Positions 7,851 through 17,900 of a DNA stretch of 64,000 bases are shown here, one piece after another (position 1 is the stretch's first letter; every line of letters starts with the position of its first letter). The stretch comes from Ancylobacter aquaticus. GTDB taxonomy: Bacteria > Pseudomonadota > Alphaproteobacteria > Rhizobiales > Xanthobacteraceae. A program made the translations under genes and the position numbers. The notes beneath the pieces are model-generated. The model was not told where the DNA came from. It saw only the letters and a program-made list of their open reading frames with translations, and searched no databases. The stretch covers positions 226,040 to 290,039 of the forward strand of contig NZ_SMFY01000004.1 of assembly GCF_004339465.1 (NCBI RefSeq). Direction: 5' to 3'.

Positions 7851-9965
7851 TCAGCGGCGGACCGTGTCCGCCTTGCGGTCGGCAAACTGGCGCGCACCGC
7901 CAATGCCGAGCGCCGATTTGGTGGCGGCGTTGGTCCCATAGAGGTCCTCACGCGTCACCAATTGCCCGTTTCCATCCACGAAGCTGGTGAAATAGACGAG
8001 ATGGACCGGATATTTATTTTTCAGCGGCAGTGATTTTTCCTTGCCGCCGAGCAGACGCGACAGCCGCTGCTGGCTCCAGCCCTCGCCCGGCCGGCCGAGC
8101 GCGAACAGAGCCTCGGCGAACTCCATCGGCTCGTGCACGCGCACGCAGCCATGGCTGAAAGCGCGGCGGTCGCGGGAGAACAACGCCCGGCTGGGCGTGT
8201 CGTGCAGATAGACCGCGTGCTTGTTGGGGAACATGAACTTCATGCGCCCCAGCGCATTGCGCTCGCCCGGCTCCTGCCGGAACGAATAGCCCTGGGTGCC
8301 CGCGCGGCGCCAGTCCACCGTGCCGGGGTCGATCACGCGGCCATTGCGCACCACGTCGATGCCCTGGCGCACCAGCGCATAAGGGTCCGCCCGCAGCTTG
8401 GGCAGCATCTCGTTGCGGATGATGCTCGGCGGCACATGCCAGGATGGGTTGAACACCGCGTTTTGCATGCTCTCGCTGAGGATCGGCGTCTGCGTTTCCG
8501 GCTTGCCCACCACCACGCGGGTCTCGTGCACCGGGCTGCCGTCCACGACGATGCGGACCATGAATTCTGGGATGTTCACCATCACATAGGCCGGGGCGAC
8601 CTCATGGGGCAGCCAGCGCCAGCGCTCCATGTTGGCGATGATGTCGGGAACGGGATCGGCGCCGGCATCGTTCAGTGCCGCCAGCGTGTTGCGCCCGACA
8701 ATGCCGTCGACCTTCTGGCCGGCAAGGGCCTGAAAGGCGCGCACCGCCTCCACCAGCGCGCCTTCGTAGAATTCGTCGCCCTCTTGCGCGCCGGCGTCGA
8801 GGCCGACGCCGAGACGGGCGCGCAGCAGTGGCACGCGCGGGTCGCTCTCGCCCGGCCGCAGGGAAGGCCCCGGCGGGATGGGGGCATGCGACACCACCTG
8901 CCCCTGCGCCTGCAGCTGTGCCAACTGGTCCTTCAGCAGCCGATACTGGTCATATTGCGGGGCGAAGCTGGCGAGAGCCGCCCGTGCGTCCTGGGGATCG
9001 CGCGCATCGGCGACACGCGCGAGCACCGCCGCCGAATCCGGCACGGTCGGGCTGGGGTCGACATCCTTGGAGAGCGTCTTGGGGTCGAACCGGCCGCTCT
9101 GCACGTGGCGGGCATAGAGCAACGTCGCCGCGGCAACACGCATCTCGGTCTCGGCGCGCTGCGCCGCGTCGGCATCCGCCGGCAGGGGCGGCACGGCGTA
9201 GTCGGCCGGATCGAGCCCCTCAGCACCGGCCCCGGCGAAGGTATCGAGCGCCACCTGCCCAAGCGGGGCGAGCCCGCTCTCCCCGGTAAAGGCGGGCTGG
9301 AAGTTACGCGCGGTGTAATAGGCGGCCAGCGCCTCCCGGTCGGTCGGGCGCGAGGCGAAGCGCGCCAGCCCGCTCTCGACGATCGCGGCGAGATGTGTCG
9401 AAAACGGCGTCACAGCAGGTGCGGCGGGCTCAGCCGTCGCCGGTGAAGGTGCAGAAGATGCAGGTGGTGCGGCTCCGGTCGGGGTGCCGGACGTGCCCTC
9501 GCCAAGGCCGGGCGCACCATCGCCCACCATCGGCGCGGAGGGCAGGGTCGTCGCAGGGGCCAGCGCCGCCACAGGAGCCGGCGCTGTCGATTCGACGGGA
9601 AGCGGGGCGTCCGGGCCGTGCAGCGCCAGCGCGGCGCTGTGTGCCGGGCTGGGACGGCGCGGATCGAGCGCATCGAAAGGCTGGCTATCATCGGCGATCG
9701 CCGGCAAGGCCGCCGCCGCCTGGCCGGGGCGCAGCATCCCCGCCGCGTCGGCATCGAAAGCCGGCAGGCTGTCGCCCGTGCCATGGCCGGCGCGGTCAAT
9801 GGCGATGGCGCTGCCATAGAACTCCTGCGCCTGCACGCTCAGGCCGGGTCCCCCGGCCGCCGCAAGCGCCAGCCCTGTCGCCACCGCGAGCATGCTCCGC
9901 GAGGCCGCCCGATGTCGCATGGCGCTCTTTTTCTCGACCGTACCCGTAACGCCGCGACCGGACAT
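7851..9965 (-). CDS. YcbB-type L,D-transpeptidase with peptidoglycan-binding domain
   Basis: Forms 3-3 (mDAP-mDAP) peptidoglycan crosslinks in the periplasm or attaches proteins to the wall. The 704-residue product has a signal peptide (hydrophobic stretch about 25-48) and a long Ala/Pro-rich region. A scaffold domain (about 180-330) precedes a PG_binding_1 motif around VRAFQALAGQKVDGIVGRNT and a YkuD catalytic domain. The active site is AFSHGCVRVHEP, with Cys607 as nucleophile and His605 beside it; an upstream His lies in AVYLHDTPS. The layout matches E. coli YcbB/LdtD. ATG 9965 is preceded by GGAGAAG at good distance; ATG 9920 is an alternative. The DUF882 gene lies 194 bases downstream on the same strand, so two murein-remodelling enzymes are neighbours. 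Confidence 0.9.
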   Translation of the reverse strand: MSGRGVTGTVEKKSAMRHRAASRSMLAVATGLALAAAGGPGLSVQAQEFYGSAIAIDRAGHGTGDSLPAFDADAAGMLRPGQAAAALPAIADDSQPFDALDPRRPSPAHSAALALHGPDAPLPVESTAPAPVAALAPATTLPSAPMVGDGAPGLGEGTSGTPTGAAPPASSAPSPATAEPAAPAVTPFSTHLAAIVESGLARFASRPTDREALAAYYTARNFQPAFTGESGLAPLGQVALDTFAGAGAEGLDPADYAVPPLPADADAAQRAETEMRVAAATLLYARHVQSGRFDPKTLSKDVDPSPTVPDSAAVLARVADARDPQDARAALASFAPQYDQYRLLKDQLAQLQAQGQVVSHAPIPPGPSLRPGESDPRVPLLRARLGVGLDAGAQEGDEFYEGALVEAVRAFQALAGQKVDGIVGRNTLAALNDAGADPVPDIIANMERWRWLPHEVAPAYVMVNIPEFMVRIVVDGSPVHETRVVVGKPETQTPILSESMQNAVFNPSWHVPPSIIRNEMLPKLRADPYALVRQGIDVVRNGRVIDPGTVDWRRAGTQGYSFRQEPGERNALGRMKFMFPNKHAVYLHDTPSRALFSRDRRAFSHGCVRVHEPMEFAEALFALGRPGEGWSQQRLSRLLGGKEKSLPLKNKYPVHLVYFTSFVDGNGQLVTREDLYGTNAATKSALGIGGARQFADRKADTVRR

Positions 9966-10201
9966 CGACTTCTCCGCTTGTTCCCGCCCCGGACAGACCG
10001 GCCTCGCCTGTCCCGGCAGGGATTCGGCGACGATCTGACCACAGCCCACAGACGGTTCAACTCACGAACACGGCAGGTGGATCCTCCGGGAATCTCTCGG
10101 CGGCCACTTTGCCGGCGCTTGGTAAAGGCGGTGTTAAGCATAATGCCGCCGAGGCCGAAGGCGCGCCGGCGCGTTCCGCCCGGCCCGGCTGTCATCTTCC
10201 C

Positions 10202-10229
10202 TTGCCCCCGGGGCGGCGATTCCTATAAT
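10202..10229 (+). promoter_or_regulatory. Sigma-70-type promoter of purEK
   Basis: TTGCCC (10202-10207) and a perfect TATAAT (10224-10229) are separated by 16 bases. Transcription would start near 10236, leaving a leader of about 28 bases to the purE ATG. TATAAT is rare in this GC-rich DNA, which strengthens the call. Confidence 0.65.
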
Positions 10230-10263
10230 CCCCGCCTTTCCCCAAAAGGTGCGGATAGACAGA

Positions 10264-10773
10264 ATGAGCGACCTGACGGCCGGGATGGCCGCCGACCCCA
10301 AGCCCGTCGCCATCATCATGGGCAGCCAGTCCGACTGGGAAACCATGCGCCATGCCGCCGACGTGCTGGAAGCGCTCGGCATTGCCCATGACTGCCGCAT
10401 CGTCTCGGCCCACCGCACGCCGGACCGCATGGTCGCCTTTGCCAAGGGCGCGCGCGCGGCCGGCACCAAAGTCATCATCGCCGGCGCCGGCGGCGCGGCG
10501 CATCTGCCCGGCATGGTCGCCTCGCTCACCCCGCTTCCGGTGTTCGGCGTGCCGGTCGAATCGAAGGCGCTGTCCGGCCTCGACAGCCTGTATTCCATCG
10601 TCCAAATGCCGGCCGGCATCCCGGTGGGCACGCTTGCCATCGGCAAGGCCGGGGCGACCAATGCCGCCCTGCTGGCTGCCGCCGTGCTGGCGCTCTCCGA
10701 CGAAGCGCTGGCCACAAGGCTGGACGCCTGGCGCGCGGCGCGCACCGCCGCCGTGACGGAGCGGCCGGAATGA
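10264..10773 (+). CDS. purE: N5-carboxyaminoimidazole ribonucleotide mutase (PurE class I)
   Basis: Converts N5-CAIR to CAIR in de novo purine synthesis, after PurK. The 169-residue protein has the class I signature GSQSDW (20-25), SAHRTP (48-53, with His50 the catalytic proton shuttle) and [12 protein letters not shown]. The class II (animal-type) form would lack the mutase pocket. ATG 10264 is used; an in-frame GTG five codons upstream has no better ribosome binding site. It overlaps purK by four bases (ATGA), so translation is coupled. Confidence 0.96.
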   Translation: MSDLTAGMAADPKPVAIIMGSQSDWETMRHAADVLEALGIAHDCRIVSAHRTPDRMVAFAKGARAAGTKVIIAGAGGAAHLPGMVASLTPLPVFGVPVESKALSGLDSLYSIVQMPAGIPVGTLAIGKAGATNAALLAAAVLALSDEALATRLDAWRAARTAAVTERPE

Positions 10774-11861
10774 ACGCCTCCCCGAAAATTCTCGCCCCCG
10801 GCGACACGATCGGCATTCTCGGCGGCGGGCAGCTTGCCCGCATGATCGCCCTCGCCGCCGCCCCGCTCGGGCTGAAGACGCATGTCTATGCGCCCGAGGA
10901 AGGCAGCCCTGCCTTCGACGTCGCCACCGCCCACACACAGGCGACCTATGACGACCTCGGCGCGCTGGAGCGCTTCGCCCGGAGCGTCGATGTCGTCACC
11001 TATGAATTCGAGAACGTGCCGGTCTACACCGCCGAATTCCTCGCCCGCCACGTGCCGGTGCATCCCGGTGCGCACCCTCTCGGCATCACCCAGGACCGGC
11101 TCGACGAGAAGACCTTCGTCTCCCGCCTCGGCATCGAGACCGCCCCCTTTGCCGCCGTGCATGACGAGGCGGAGCTGGAGGCGGCGCTTGATGAGATCGG
11201 CCGTCCGGCGGTGCTGAAGACCCGCCGCTTCGGTTATGACGGCAAGGGGCAGGTCATCATCCGCGAGGGCGACGACGCGGCGGCCGCCTTCAAGGCCATC
11301 GGCCGGCACCCCTCGATCCTGGAGGGCTTCGTGCCGTTCGAGCGCGAGGTTTCGGTCGTGGCCGCCCGCACCGAGGATGGCCGCTTCAAGGCCTATGAGG
11401 TGACGGAGAACGAGCACCGCCACCACATTCTCTACCGCTCGACCGTGCCGGCCGATGTCACGCCGGTGGTCGACGCCGTCGCCCGCGAGATTGCCCGCCG
11501 CATCGGCGAGGCGCTCGGCTATGTCGGTGTGTTCGCGGTGGAAATGTTTCTCGTGGTGGTGGACGGCACTCAGGGGGTGATCGTCAACGAGATCGCCCCG
11601 CGCGTGCACAATTCCGGGCACTGGACGCTGGACGGGGCCGTCACCAGCCAGTTCGAGCAGCATGTGCGCGCCATCGCCGGCTGGCCGCTCGGCGCGGTGG
11701 AGCGTCTCGGCCATGTCGAGATGACCAATCTCATCGGCGATGAGGCCGATGACTGGCAGGCCCTGCTGGAAGAACCCGGCGCGCATCTGCACCTGTATGG
11801 CAAGGCCGAAGCCCGCCCCGGCCGCAAGATGGGCCATGTGACGCGTATCTTCGAGGAGTGA
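10770..11861 (+). CDS. purK: N5-carboxyaminoimidazole ribonucleotide synthase (PurK)
   Basis: ATP-grasp ligase that carboxylates AIR with bicarbonate to N5-CAIR, the substrate of PurE. The 363-residue protein begins with a nucleotide-binding motif [11 protein letters not shown] (15-25). It continues with ATP-grasp elements ([24 protein letters not shown]) and ends with the metal-binding [15 protein letters not shown]. It overlaps purE by four bases. A gap of 174 bases without a clear terminator follows before the MsrQ-like gene. Confidence 0.96.
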   Translation: MNASPKILAPGDTIGILGGGQLARMIALAAAPLGLKTHVYAPEEGSPAFDVATAHTQATYDDLGALERFARSVDVVTYEFENVPVYTAEFLARHVPVHPGAHPLGITQDRLDEKTFVSRLGIETAPFAAVHDEAELEAALDEIGRPAVLKTRRFGYDGKGQVIIREGDDAAAAFKAIGRHPSILEGFVPFEREVSVVAARTEDGRFKAYEVTENEHRHHILYRSTVPADVTPVVDAVAREIARRIGEALGYVGVFAVEMFLVVVDGTQGVIVNEIAPRVHNSGHWTLDGAVTSQFEQHVRAIAGWPLGAVERLGHVEMTNLIGDEADDWQALLEEPGAHLHLYGKAEARPGRKMGHVTRIFEE

Positions 11862-12035
11862 GGACCACACGCCGTCACGCCCCCGTCGGGGTGCGGGGGG
11901 CGGTCGATGCCTCGGGCAGCCGCGCGTCCGCCTCGGGCGACATCACGCCAACGTGCGCGTCGCCGTTGAAATTCTGCCGCCGCTGCGGACGTATAGGCGG
12001 GGAACTGCCCTGTCATCGACCCCAGCGGACCGCCC

Positions 12036-13007
12036 ATGCCCTTCCTGCGCGAGAATTCCGGCAAGCTCAGTCCCGAGAAAATCGGTGCGCTGCTCGTCGT
12101 CATCCTGCCCCTCGGCCTGCTGCTGGCCCAGGCGCTCGGCGGCGGCTTCGCCGCGCCGGACGCCCCCGGCCTTGGCAGTCCTGGCCTTGGAGGACCGGGG
12201 TTGGGAGGACCGGGGTTGGGCGCGCCCGGCCTCAGTGGCCCGGCGCCCGGCGGGGCTCTGGGAGGCGAGGCGGCGCTGGGGGCACGCCCGCTCATCCAGA
12301 TCATCCATTTCGTCGGCGACTGGGCGGTCCGGCTGCTTTTGCTCTCGCTGGCGGTAACGCCGGCGCGCCGGCTGTTCAATTGGCCCAAGCTGCTGCTCAC
12401 CCGCCGCACCCTTGGCCTCGGGGCCGCACTGCTCATCGCCATCCACTTCGTCGCCTATCTCGTCGACACCGGCAATATCGCCACCGCCGCGACCGAGATC
12501 GTGCTGCGCATCTACCTCACCATTGGCTTCGTCGCGCTGCTCGTCTTCGCCGCGCTGTCCGCCACCTCGTGGGACGGGGCGATCCGGCGGCTGGGCGCGG
12601 AGCGCTGGAACCAGCTGCACCTTCTCGTCTATCCCGCCACCGCGCTCGCCCTGTTGCATTTTTTCATGCAGCAGAAACTCGACGTCACCCAGCCGGTGCT
12701 GATGACCGGCCTGTTCGTCTGGCTGATGGGCTGGCGGGTGATGCAGCGATATGGGCGCGGCACCGGCTTCCTTAACCTGATCGGCCTCGCCGCCGTTTCC
12801 GGCGTACTCACCGCGCTGATCGAGGCCGGCTGGTACGCGGCCGCCACCGGCATCGACCCGGCGCGGGTGCTGGGAGCGAACCTCTCCTTCGCCTACGCCA
12901 TCAGCCCAAGCTGGTGGGTGGCCGGCGCCGGCCTGGGCGTCGCGGTGCTCAGCGAGGCCGTTCTGCGCCTGCGCCCTCTCCCCGTCCGCCGCACCGCCCG
13001 CGCCTGA
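12036..13007 (+). CDS. msrQ: MsrQ-like haem-binding membrane protein with Gly/Pro repeat insert
   Basis: Family MsrQ is the b-type haem subunit of the MsrPQ system that passes electrons to periplasmic methionine sulfoxide reductase. The family signature GDWAVRLLLLSLAVTPARR is at 94-112, and histidines expected to bind haem lie in transmembrane helices (His137 in AIHFVAY, His195 in QLHLLVY, His208). At 323 residues it is longer than the usual 200-230. A collagen-like stretch of GLGGP units (43-76) lies between the first helix and the core, and there are extra C-terminal helices. No msrP gene lies on either side, which is unusual since the pair is normally an operon. Redox partner and substrate are therefore uncertain. 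It ends six bases from the convergent miaA. Confidence 0.78.
   Translation: MPFLRENSGKLSPEKIGALLVVILPLGLLLAQALGGGFAAPDAPGLGSPGLGGPGLGGPGLGAPGLSGPAPGGALGGEAALGARPLIQIIHFVGDWAVRLLLLSLAVTPARRLFNWPKLLLTRRTLGLGAALLIAIHFVAYLVDTGNIATAATEIVLRIYLTIGFVALLVFAALSATSWDGAIRRLGAERWNQLHLLVYPATALALLHFFMQQKLDVTQPVLMTGLFVWLMGWRVMQRYGRGTGFLNLIGLAAVSGVLTALIEAGWYAAATGIDPARVLGANLSFAYAISPSWWVAGAGLGVAVLSEAVLRLRPLPVRRTARA
12162..12263 (+). repeat. Collagen-like Gly-Leu-Gly-Gly-Pro tandem repeat within the MsrQ-like gene
   Basis: About 100 bases encode GLGSP, GLGGP, GLGGP, GLGAP, GLSGP units. Two adjacent DNA copies of GGACCGGGGTTGGG with a 15-bp period are identical except for the last base. In-frame expansion or loss would change loop length only. 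Confidence 0.8.
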
Positions 13008-13013
13008 CGCGCC

Positions 13014-13964
13014 TCAGTTCACCGCCTCCGCCAGAAAGCCAGCGGCGTCCTCCTTCGGCAGCGCCGTCCAGCCGGCGAGCTGGTGCCGGAACCAGGTGTC
13101 CTGCCGCTTGGCGTAGTGCCGCGTGTCGAGGATCGCGCCTTCGATGGCGTCGTCCAGCGGGATTTCCCCGGCGAGATGGCGCGCGAACCACGGCATGCCG
13201 TGCGCCTTCAGCAGAGTGCGGTCGGCCGGCAGCTCGCGCGCCAGCAGCGCCCGCGCCTCCTCCAGCGCCCCCTCGCCCATCATGGCGTGGAAGCGCTCGG
13301 CGATGCGTGCGCGCAGGGCGGTGCGGTCGGTGGCGAGGAAAAGCCGCACGCTCGTCTCAGGTGCCAGCACGGGCGCTTCCGGCGGCGTCTCCTGCCAGCG
13401 CGCCAGCGGCCGGCCCGTCGCCTCGAACACTTCCAGCGCCCGCATCAGCCTTTGCGTATCGGAGGGCCGCAGCCGCGCCGCCGTCTCCGGGTCCACCTCG
13501 CCCAGCCGCGCATGCAGCGCCGGCGCGTCGAGGCCGAGCCCGCGCACCCGCTCGCGTATGTCGGCCGGAATGGCCGGGATCGGCGAGAGCCCCTGCGTGA
13601 GTGCCTTGAAATACAGCCCGGTGCCGCCGGTGAAGATCGGCAGCCGCCCCTCCCGTTCGGCCTCGGCCAGCGCCGCGCGGGCGTCCTCCAGCCAGTGCGC
13701 GACGGAATAGTCCTCGCCCCCGTCGACATGGCCGTAGAGGCGGTGCGGCGCGCGCGCCTCTTCCTCGCGCGTCGGCCGTGCCGAGAGCACGCGCAGGTCG
13801 CGATAGACCTGCATCGAATCGGCGTTGATCACCACGCCGCCGGTCCGCTCCGCCAGTGCGAGCGCCAGCGCCGACTTGCCGCTCGCAGTCGGTCCTGCAA
13901 TAAGCACGGCGCGCGGGCGCGCAGCTCTCGCGGTCACGTCCGCCTCGCTCTTCCGGGTTTCCAT
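13014..13964 (-). CDS. miaA: tRNA dimethylallyltransferase
   Basis: Adds a dimethylallyl group to N6 of A37 in tRNAs reading UNN codons. The 316-residue product has the P-loop GPTASGKSA (24-32), the substrate loop [12 protein letters not shown] (46-57), the catalytic [15 protein letters not shown] region and C-terminal [14 protein letters not shown]. Length is standard. The gene starts 50 bases from the divergent serB start, so the two share a short promoter region, and it ends tail to tail with the MsrQ-like gene. Confidence 0.96.
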   Translation of the reverse strand: METRKSEADVTARAARPRAVLIAGPTASGKSALALALAERTGGVVINADSMQVYRDLRVLSARPTREEEARAPHRLYGHVDGGEDYSVAHWLEDARAALAEAEREGRLPIFTGGTGLYFKALTQGLSPIPAIPADIRERVRGLGLDAPALHARLGEVDPETAARLRPSDTQRLMRALEVFEATGRPLARWQETPPEAPVLAPETSVRLFLATDRTALRARIAERFHAMMGEGALEEARALLARELPADRTLLKAHGMPWFARHLAGEIPLDDAIEGAILDTRHYAKRQDTWFRHQLAGWTALPKEDAAGFLAEAVN

Positions 13965-14014
13965 CCTGCCTTTTTGCCCGACGCCGGCCCGGCGGCAAGG
14001 TCCCAGTCGCAGCC

Positions 14015-14938
14015 ATGACGCATTCCCCCTCCCCTGCCCCGCTTTCCCACGTCGTCGTTCTCGTCTCCCATCCCGCCGCCCCGGCGGTGGACGAGGCGCT
14101 CCTTGCCCGTGCCCGCGCCGCCCTGCCCGCGCCCGGCGCGACGCGCGTGCTCAATCCCGGCATCGCCGCCGAGATCGCCCATGCCGGCGCGGCCGACATC
14201 GAGGCGTTGCGCGCGGCGCTGGACGGTGCCCCGGTCGATGCGGCGCTGCTGCCCGCGCAGGGGCGGCGCAAGAAGCTGTTTCTGGCCGACATGGACTCCA
14301 CCATGATCGGGCAGGAGTGCATCGACGAACTGGCCGATTATGCCGGCATGAAAGCGCATGTCGCCGCCATCACCGAGCGCGCCATGCGCGGCGAGATCGC
14401 CTTCGAGCCGGCGCTGCGCGAGCGCGTGGCGCTGCTGAAGGGGTTGCCGCTCGCCGTCGTCGACACGGTGATCGCTGAGCGCATCCGCCTCACCCCGGGC
14501 GGCACCGCGCTGGTGCGCACCATGAAGGCGAACGACGCCCACACGCTGCTGGTCTCGGGCGGCTTCACCCTGTTCACGCAGCGCGTGGCGGCGATGATCG
14601 GCTTCGACGCCCACCGCGCCAATGTGCTGATCGCCGATGGCGAGAGCTTCGCCGGCCTAGTCGAGGAGCCCATTCTCGGCCGCGAGGCCAAGCTCGCCGC
14701 GCTGGTCGAGCTGCGCACCCGCCTCGGCCTCGCTCACGCCGACACGCTGGCGGTCGGCGATGGCGCCAATGATCTTGCCATGATCGGCGAGGCCGGCCTC
14801 GGCGTCGCCTACCACGCCAAGCCGGCCGTGGCGGCGGCGGCACAGGTGCGGATCGACCATGGCGACCTCACCGCCCTGCTCTACCTGCAGGGCTATGCCG
14901 CCGAAGACTTCGTCGAGACTGACGTCGTCGACGCCTGA
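14015..14938 (+). CDS. serB: Phosphoserine phosphatase
   Basis: HAD-family hydrolase that makes L-serine from O-phosphoserine, the last step of serine synthesis. In the 307-residue protein HAD motif I is [14 protein letters not shown] (91-104), with Asp92 as nucleophile and Asp94 as acid/base. Motif II is in [10 protein letters not shown] and motif III/IV in [11 protein letters not shown]. The first 85 residues form an ACT-like N-terminal domain often seen in SerB. It converges on the AsmA-like gene with only 12 bases between stop codons. Confidence 0.95.
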   Translation: MTHSPSPAPLSHVVVLVSHPAAPAVDEALLARARAALPAPGATRVLNPGIAAEIAHAGAADIEALRAALDGAPVDAALLPAQGRRKKLFLADMDSTMIGQECIDELADYAGMKAHVAAITERAMRGEIAFEPALRERVALLKGLPLAVVDTVIAERIRLTPGGTALVRTMKANDAHTLLVSGGFTLFTQRVAAMIGFDAHRANVLIADGESFAGLVEEPILGREAKLAALVELRTRLGLAHADTLAVGDGANDLAMIGEAGLGVAYHAKPAVAAAAQVRIDHGDLTALLYLQGYAAEDFVETDVVDA

Positions 14939-14950
14939 GCCGGGCGCCCG

Positions 14951-17900
14951 TCACGGCGCCAGCGGCGGCAGGATGATCGTGCTGCGCAGCGGGTCGTTGG
15001 GAATGTCGACCGGCGGCGCCAGCGGCGGCGCGGCGGACCCCGGCGCCATCGCCCCCGGCGGGGAGTATTGGCCGTAATAGGATTGCGGCCCGGCTGGCCG
15101 GGCCGGGCTCGTCGGCGCGCGCGGGGCGGCCGGTGTGGCCGGCATCCGCAGACGCGGTGCCGTGGCTGCGGGCGAAGCGGCGCGTGGTGCCGCGTTTGCG
15201 GGAGATGCGGCGCGGGGCGCCGCTTGAGGGGCCGGCGCCGGCGAGGGGGCAAGCCTGCGCGCTGGCGCGGCGTCCGTCGCTTCGCCGCCATCGGTCAGCG
15301 GCGTTCGGCCATATTCCGCCTCCAGCCGCTTGGTCTCCCGATCCAGCGCCCGCATGTTGATGGCCGTGCTCAGCGCCGTCAGGTCGAAACGGCGGTCCGG
15401 CGCGGCAAGTGGCCCTCCCCACCGTACGGCGGCGGCCGGGGCGGCGGGCAGGCCCGCATTGGCGACATCCTGCATCTCCAGCGTCGCCTCGAAGCTCAGG
15501 GCCGGAATGTCGAGCGCACCGCTCAACCCGAAACGCTGTTCGCCCACTGCGAGGCGGGCAGCGCTGGTGCGGGCCACGCCATCGACCACGCTGACGGCGC
15601 TCTCCACCCGCGCCAGCTTGAGCGGCGCGCGCGCCAGGCCGTCGCTCAGCAACTGCGCCAGACGCTGCTGGTCCGGCGGCGGCCCCCGCTCGGTCGCCAG
15701 CATCACATAGTGCAGCGCCTTCGGGTCGCTCTGGTCGACTTCCAGCCCCTCGATGGCAAAACTGCCCTGCCCCTGCAGCTGGCTCGCCAGCGCGAAGGGA
15801 GAATTGCCCCGCCCGGTCACGTCAAGCGTCGTGCTCACGCGGCCGCGCACCTTCGGCTGGGTCACGCCGAGGGCCGCGAAAAGCACGGCGCTGTCGGCAC
15901 TGGTAAGGCCCAGTCGGCCGTCGAACTGCACGGCCTCGCCGGTGCGGGCAAGGTTGAACTTGCCGGAGAACGGCCCACCGGCCAGCGTGCCGGTGGCACT
16001 CTCCACCGCGAGCCGGCCCTGCGCCAGCCGCGCCACGATCGTCGCCTCGCCAAGCGCCAGCCCGCCGGGAAGATCGAAGCGCGCGACATTGAGCTTCAAC
16101 TCGGCGGCAAGGCTGGAAAGCGGCGCCGGGCCGAAGCGGGCCCGCGACCATCCCTCCGCCTCCCCCGCGCCGGCGGCGCCGACGACAAGACCCAGTGCCC
16201 GCGCGACGTTCCAGCGCGGCGTGGCAAGCTCAGCCCGCACCGGCTCGCCCGGCGTGTAGCCGAGGGTGCCTGCGAGCGGCTGATCGCCCAGCGAGCCGGA
16301 AAGCGCCCCTATCCGCCAGCCCTCGCCTTCGCGGGCAAGTGCGCCGGTGAACCGTGCCGGCACCGGGCCCGTGCCGGCGGCCGCCAGTTGCGGCAGCAGG
16401 ACCGCGAGGTCGGCGCTTTCCAGCGTCAGCGCGAGGTCGGGGTCGAGGCGGCCGGCGGCATCCAGCGCCGCCGTGCCCTCCCCGCGCAGCCGCGACCCGG
16501 CAAAATCGAGCGTCGCCTCGATCCGCTGATCGAGATCGAGCGTGAGGCGGGCGGGGCCGAGCTTGGGACGCAGGCCCGGAACGCCGACGCCGGACAGCAC
16601 GGCGCTGCCGTCACGGGCATCGATCTCGGCCCGCCCGCTCAGCTTTCCATCCGCGCCAAAGCCGATCTGCCCCGTACCGGACAGGCCACCGAGCCGGCCA
16701 TCGGCGTCGACCGTGGTGCGCCCGGCCTGCGACACCAAAGCGAGGGTGAGGTCCACCGGCGCGAGGCTCGCTTGCGTCGCGGTCAGGAACGGTTCGATGC
16801 GGGTCAGGCCGAAGGCGACCGCCAGCCCCGGCAGGCCATCAGCGCGTGGCCCCGAGAGCTTGGCGGTAAAGCGGGCGTCCCCGGCCCCGTCGCGGCCAAA
16901 GGCGGCAAGCCGGCCGGAGCCGGTGAGGTCGAGCCCCGCCAGATCCTCGATGGCGAGGCGTTCGATGCCCAGCCCGTCGGCCCCGCCCTTGAGGATGACG
17001 TCAAGGCTGCGGGCCCTGCCACCGGCAAGGCGCACCTGCTGGCCACTGAGGCTGAGATTGAGGTCCGTCGTGCCGAGGCCGAGATTCACCAGACGTTGAA
17101 CCGGCGGCAGCAATGCGTCGACATCCACATCCGACGTCGTCAGCACCGCATCGACCCGCCCTCGCCCGCCGGCGGCCGGCAGCGTGTAGGCGGCGGTGCC
17201 GGCGAACCGGCTGTCCCCGGCCGAAAGGTCCACCTTGTCCAGCGCGAAGCCGCCGGCGCTGACGCTGAGTTCGGCGGAAAGCCGGGCCGCGCCGGCGGGC
17301 AGACTGGCCACCAGCCCGCTAGCCTGCGGCATCGCCCAGGCGACGAAGCCCGGCAAATCCTGCGCCTCCAGCACCCCGCTGCCGCCGAACAGGGCCGCGT
17401 TCGGATCGCCGGAACCGGCCACGCGCGGCAGGCTTCCGGAGAGCGCGATATGCGCCCCGCCGGGCAGCCGCGCCTCCAGCGTGCGGGCGCGCCAGCCGCC
17501 GGGCGACCAGTCGAGGCCCGCCTTCACCTCGCGCGCCGCCGACCCGGCGAGCAGCACCGTGTCGCTGGACAGATCGAGCGAGCCGACGATCGCGAGGTCG
17601 GCCAGTGGCGCCAGAAGCCGCGCCAGCGCGTCGGTAGCCGCCAGCGGCGTCGCGCCGCCGGTCATGGCGCCCAGATCGAGCTGGCGCGCCGCCAGAGTGA
17701 GGTCGAGCCGCGAATCGGGGGTGCCCGGCCCCGCCCCGACGAGGCGCGCGGCGCCGGAAAGTTCCACCGGCCGCTCGGCGGCGTCGAGCGTCAGGCTGAG
17801 TTCGGTGGCGGCCACCGCCTGCGACGTCGCCTCCACCTTTGCCGACAGGCTCCATGCCTTCAACAGGTCGGCCCCGGCACTCCCAGGAGTCGCTGCGGTT

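Noticed and set aside
10249..10263. GTG start five codons upstream of purE
   Set aside because: It lies close to the likely transcription start, and ATG 10264 gives the normal PurE N-terminus.
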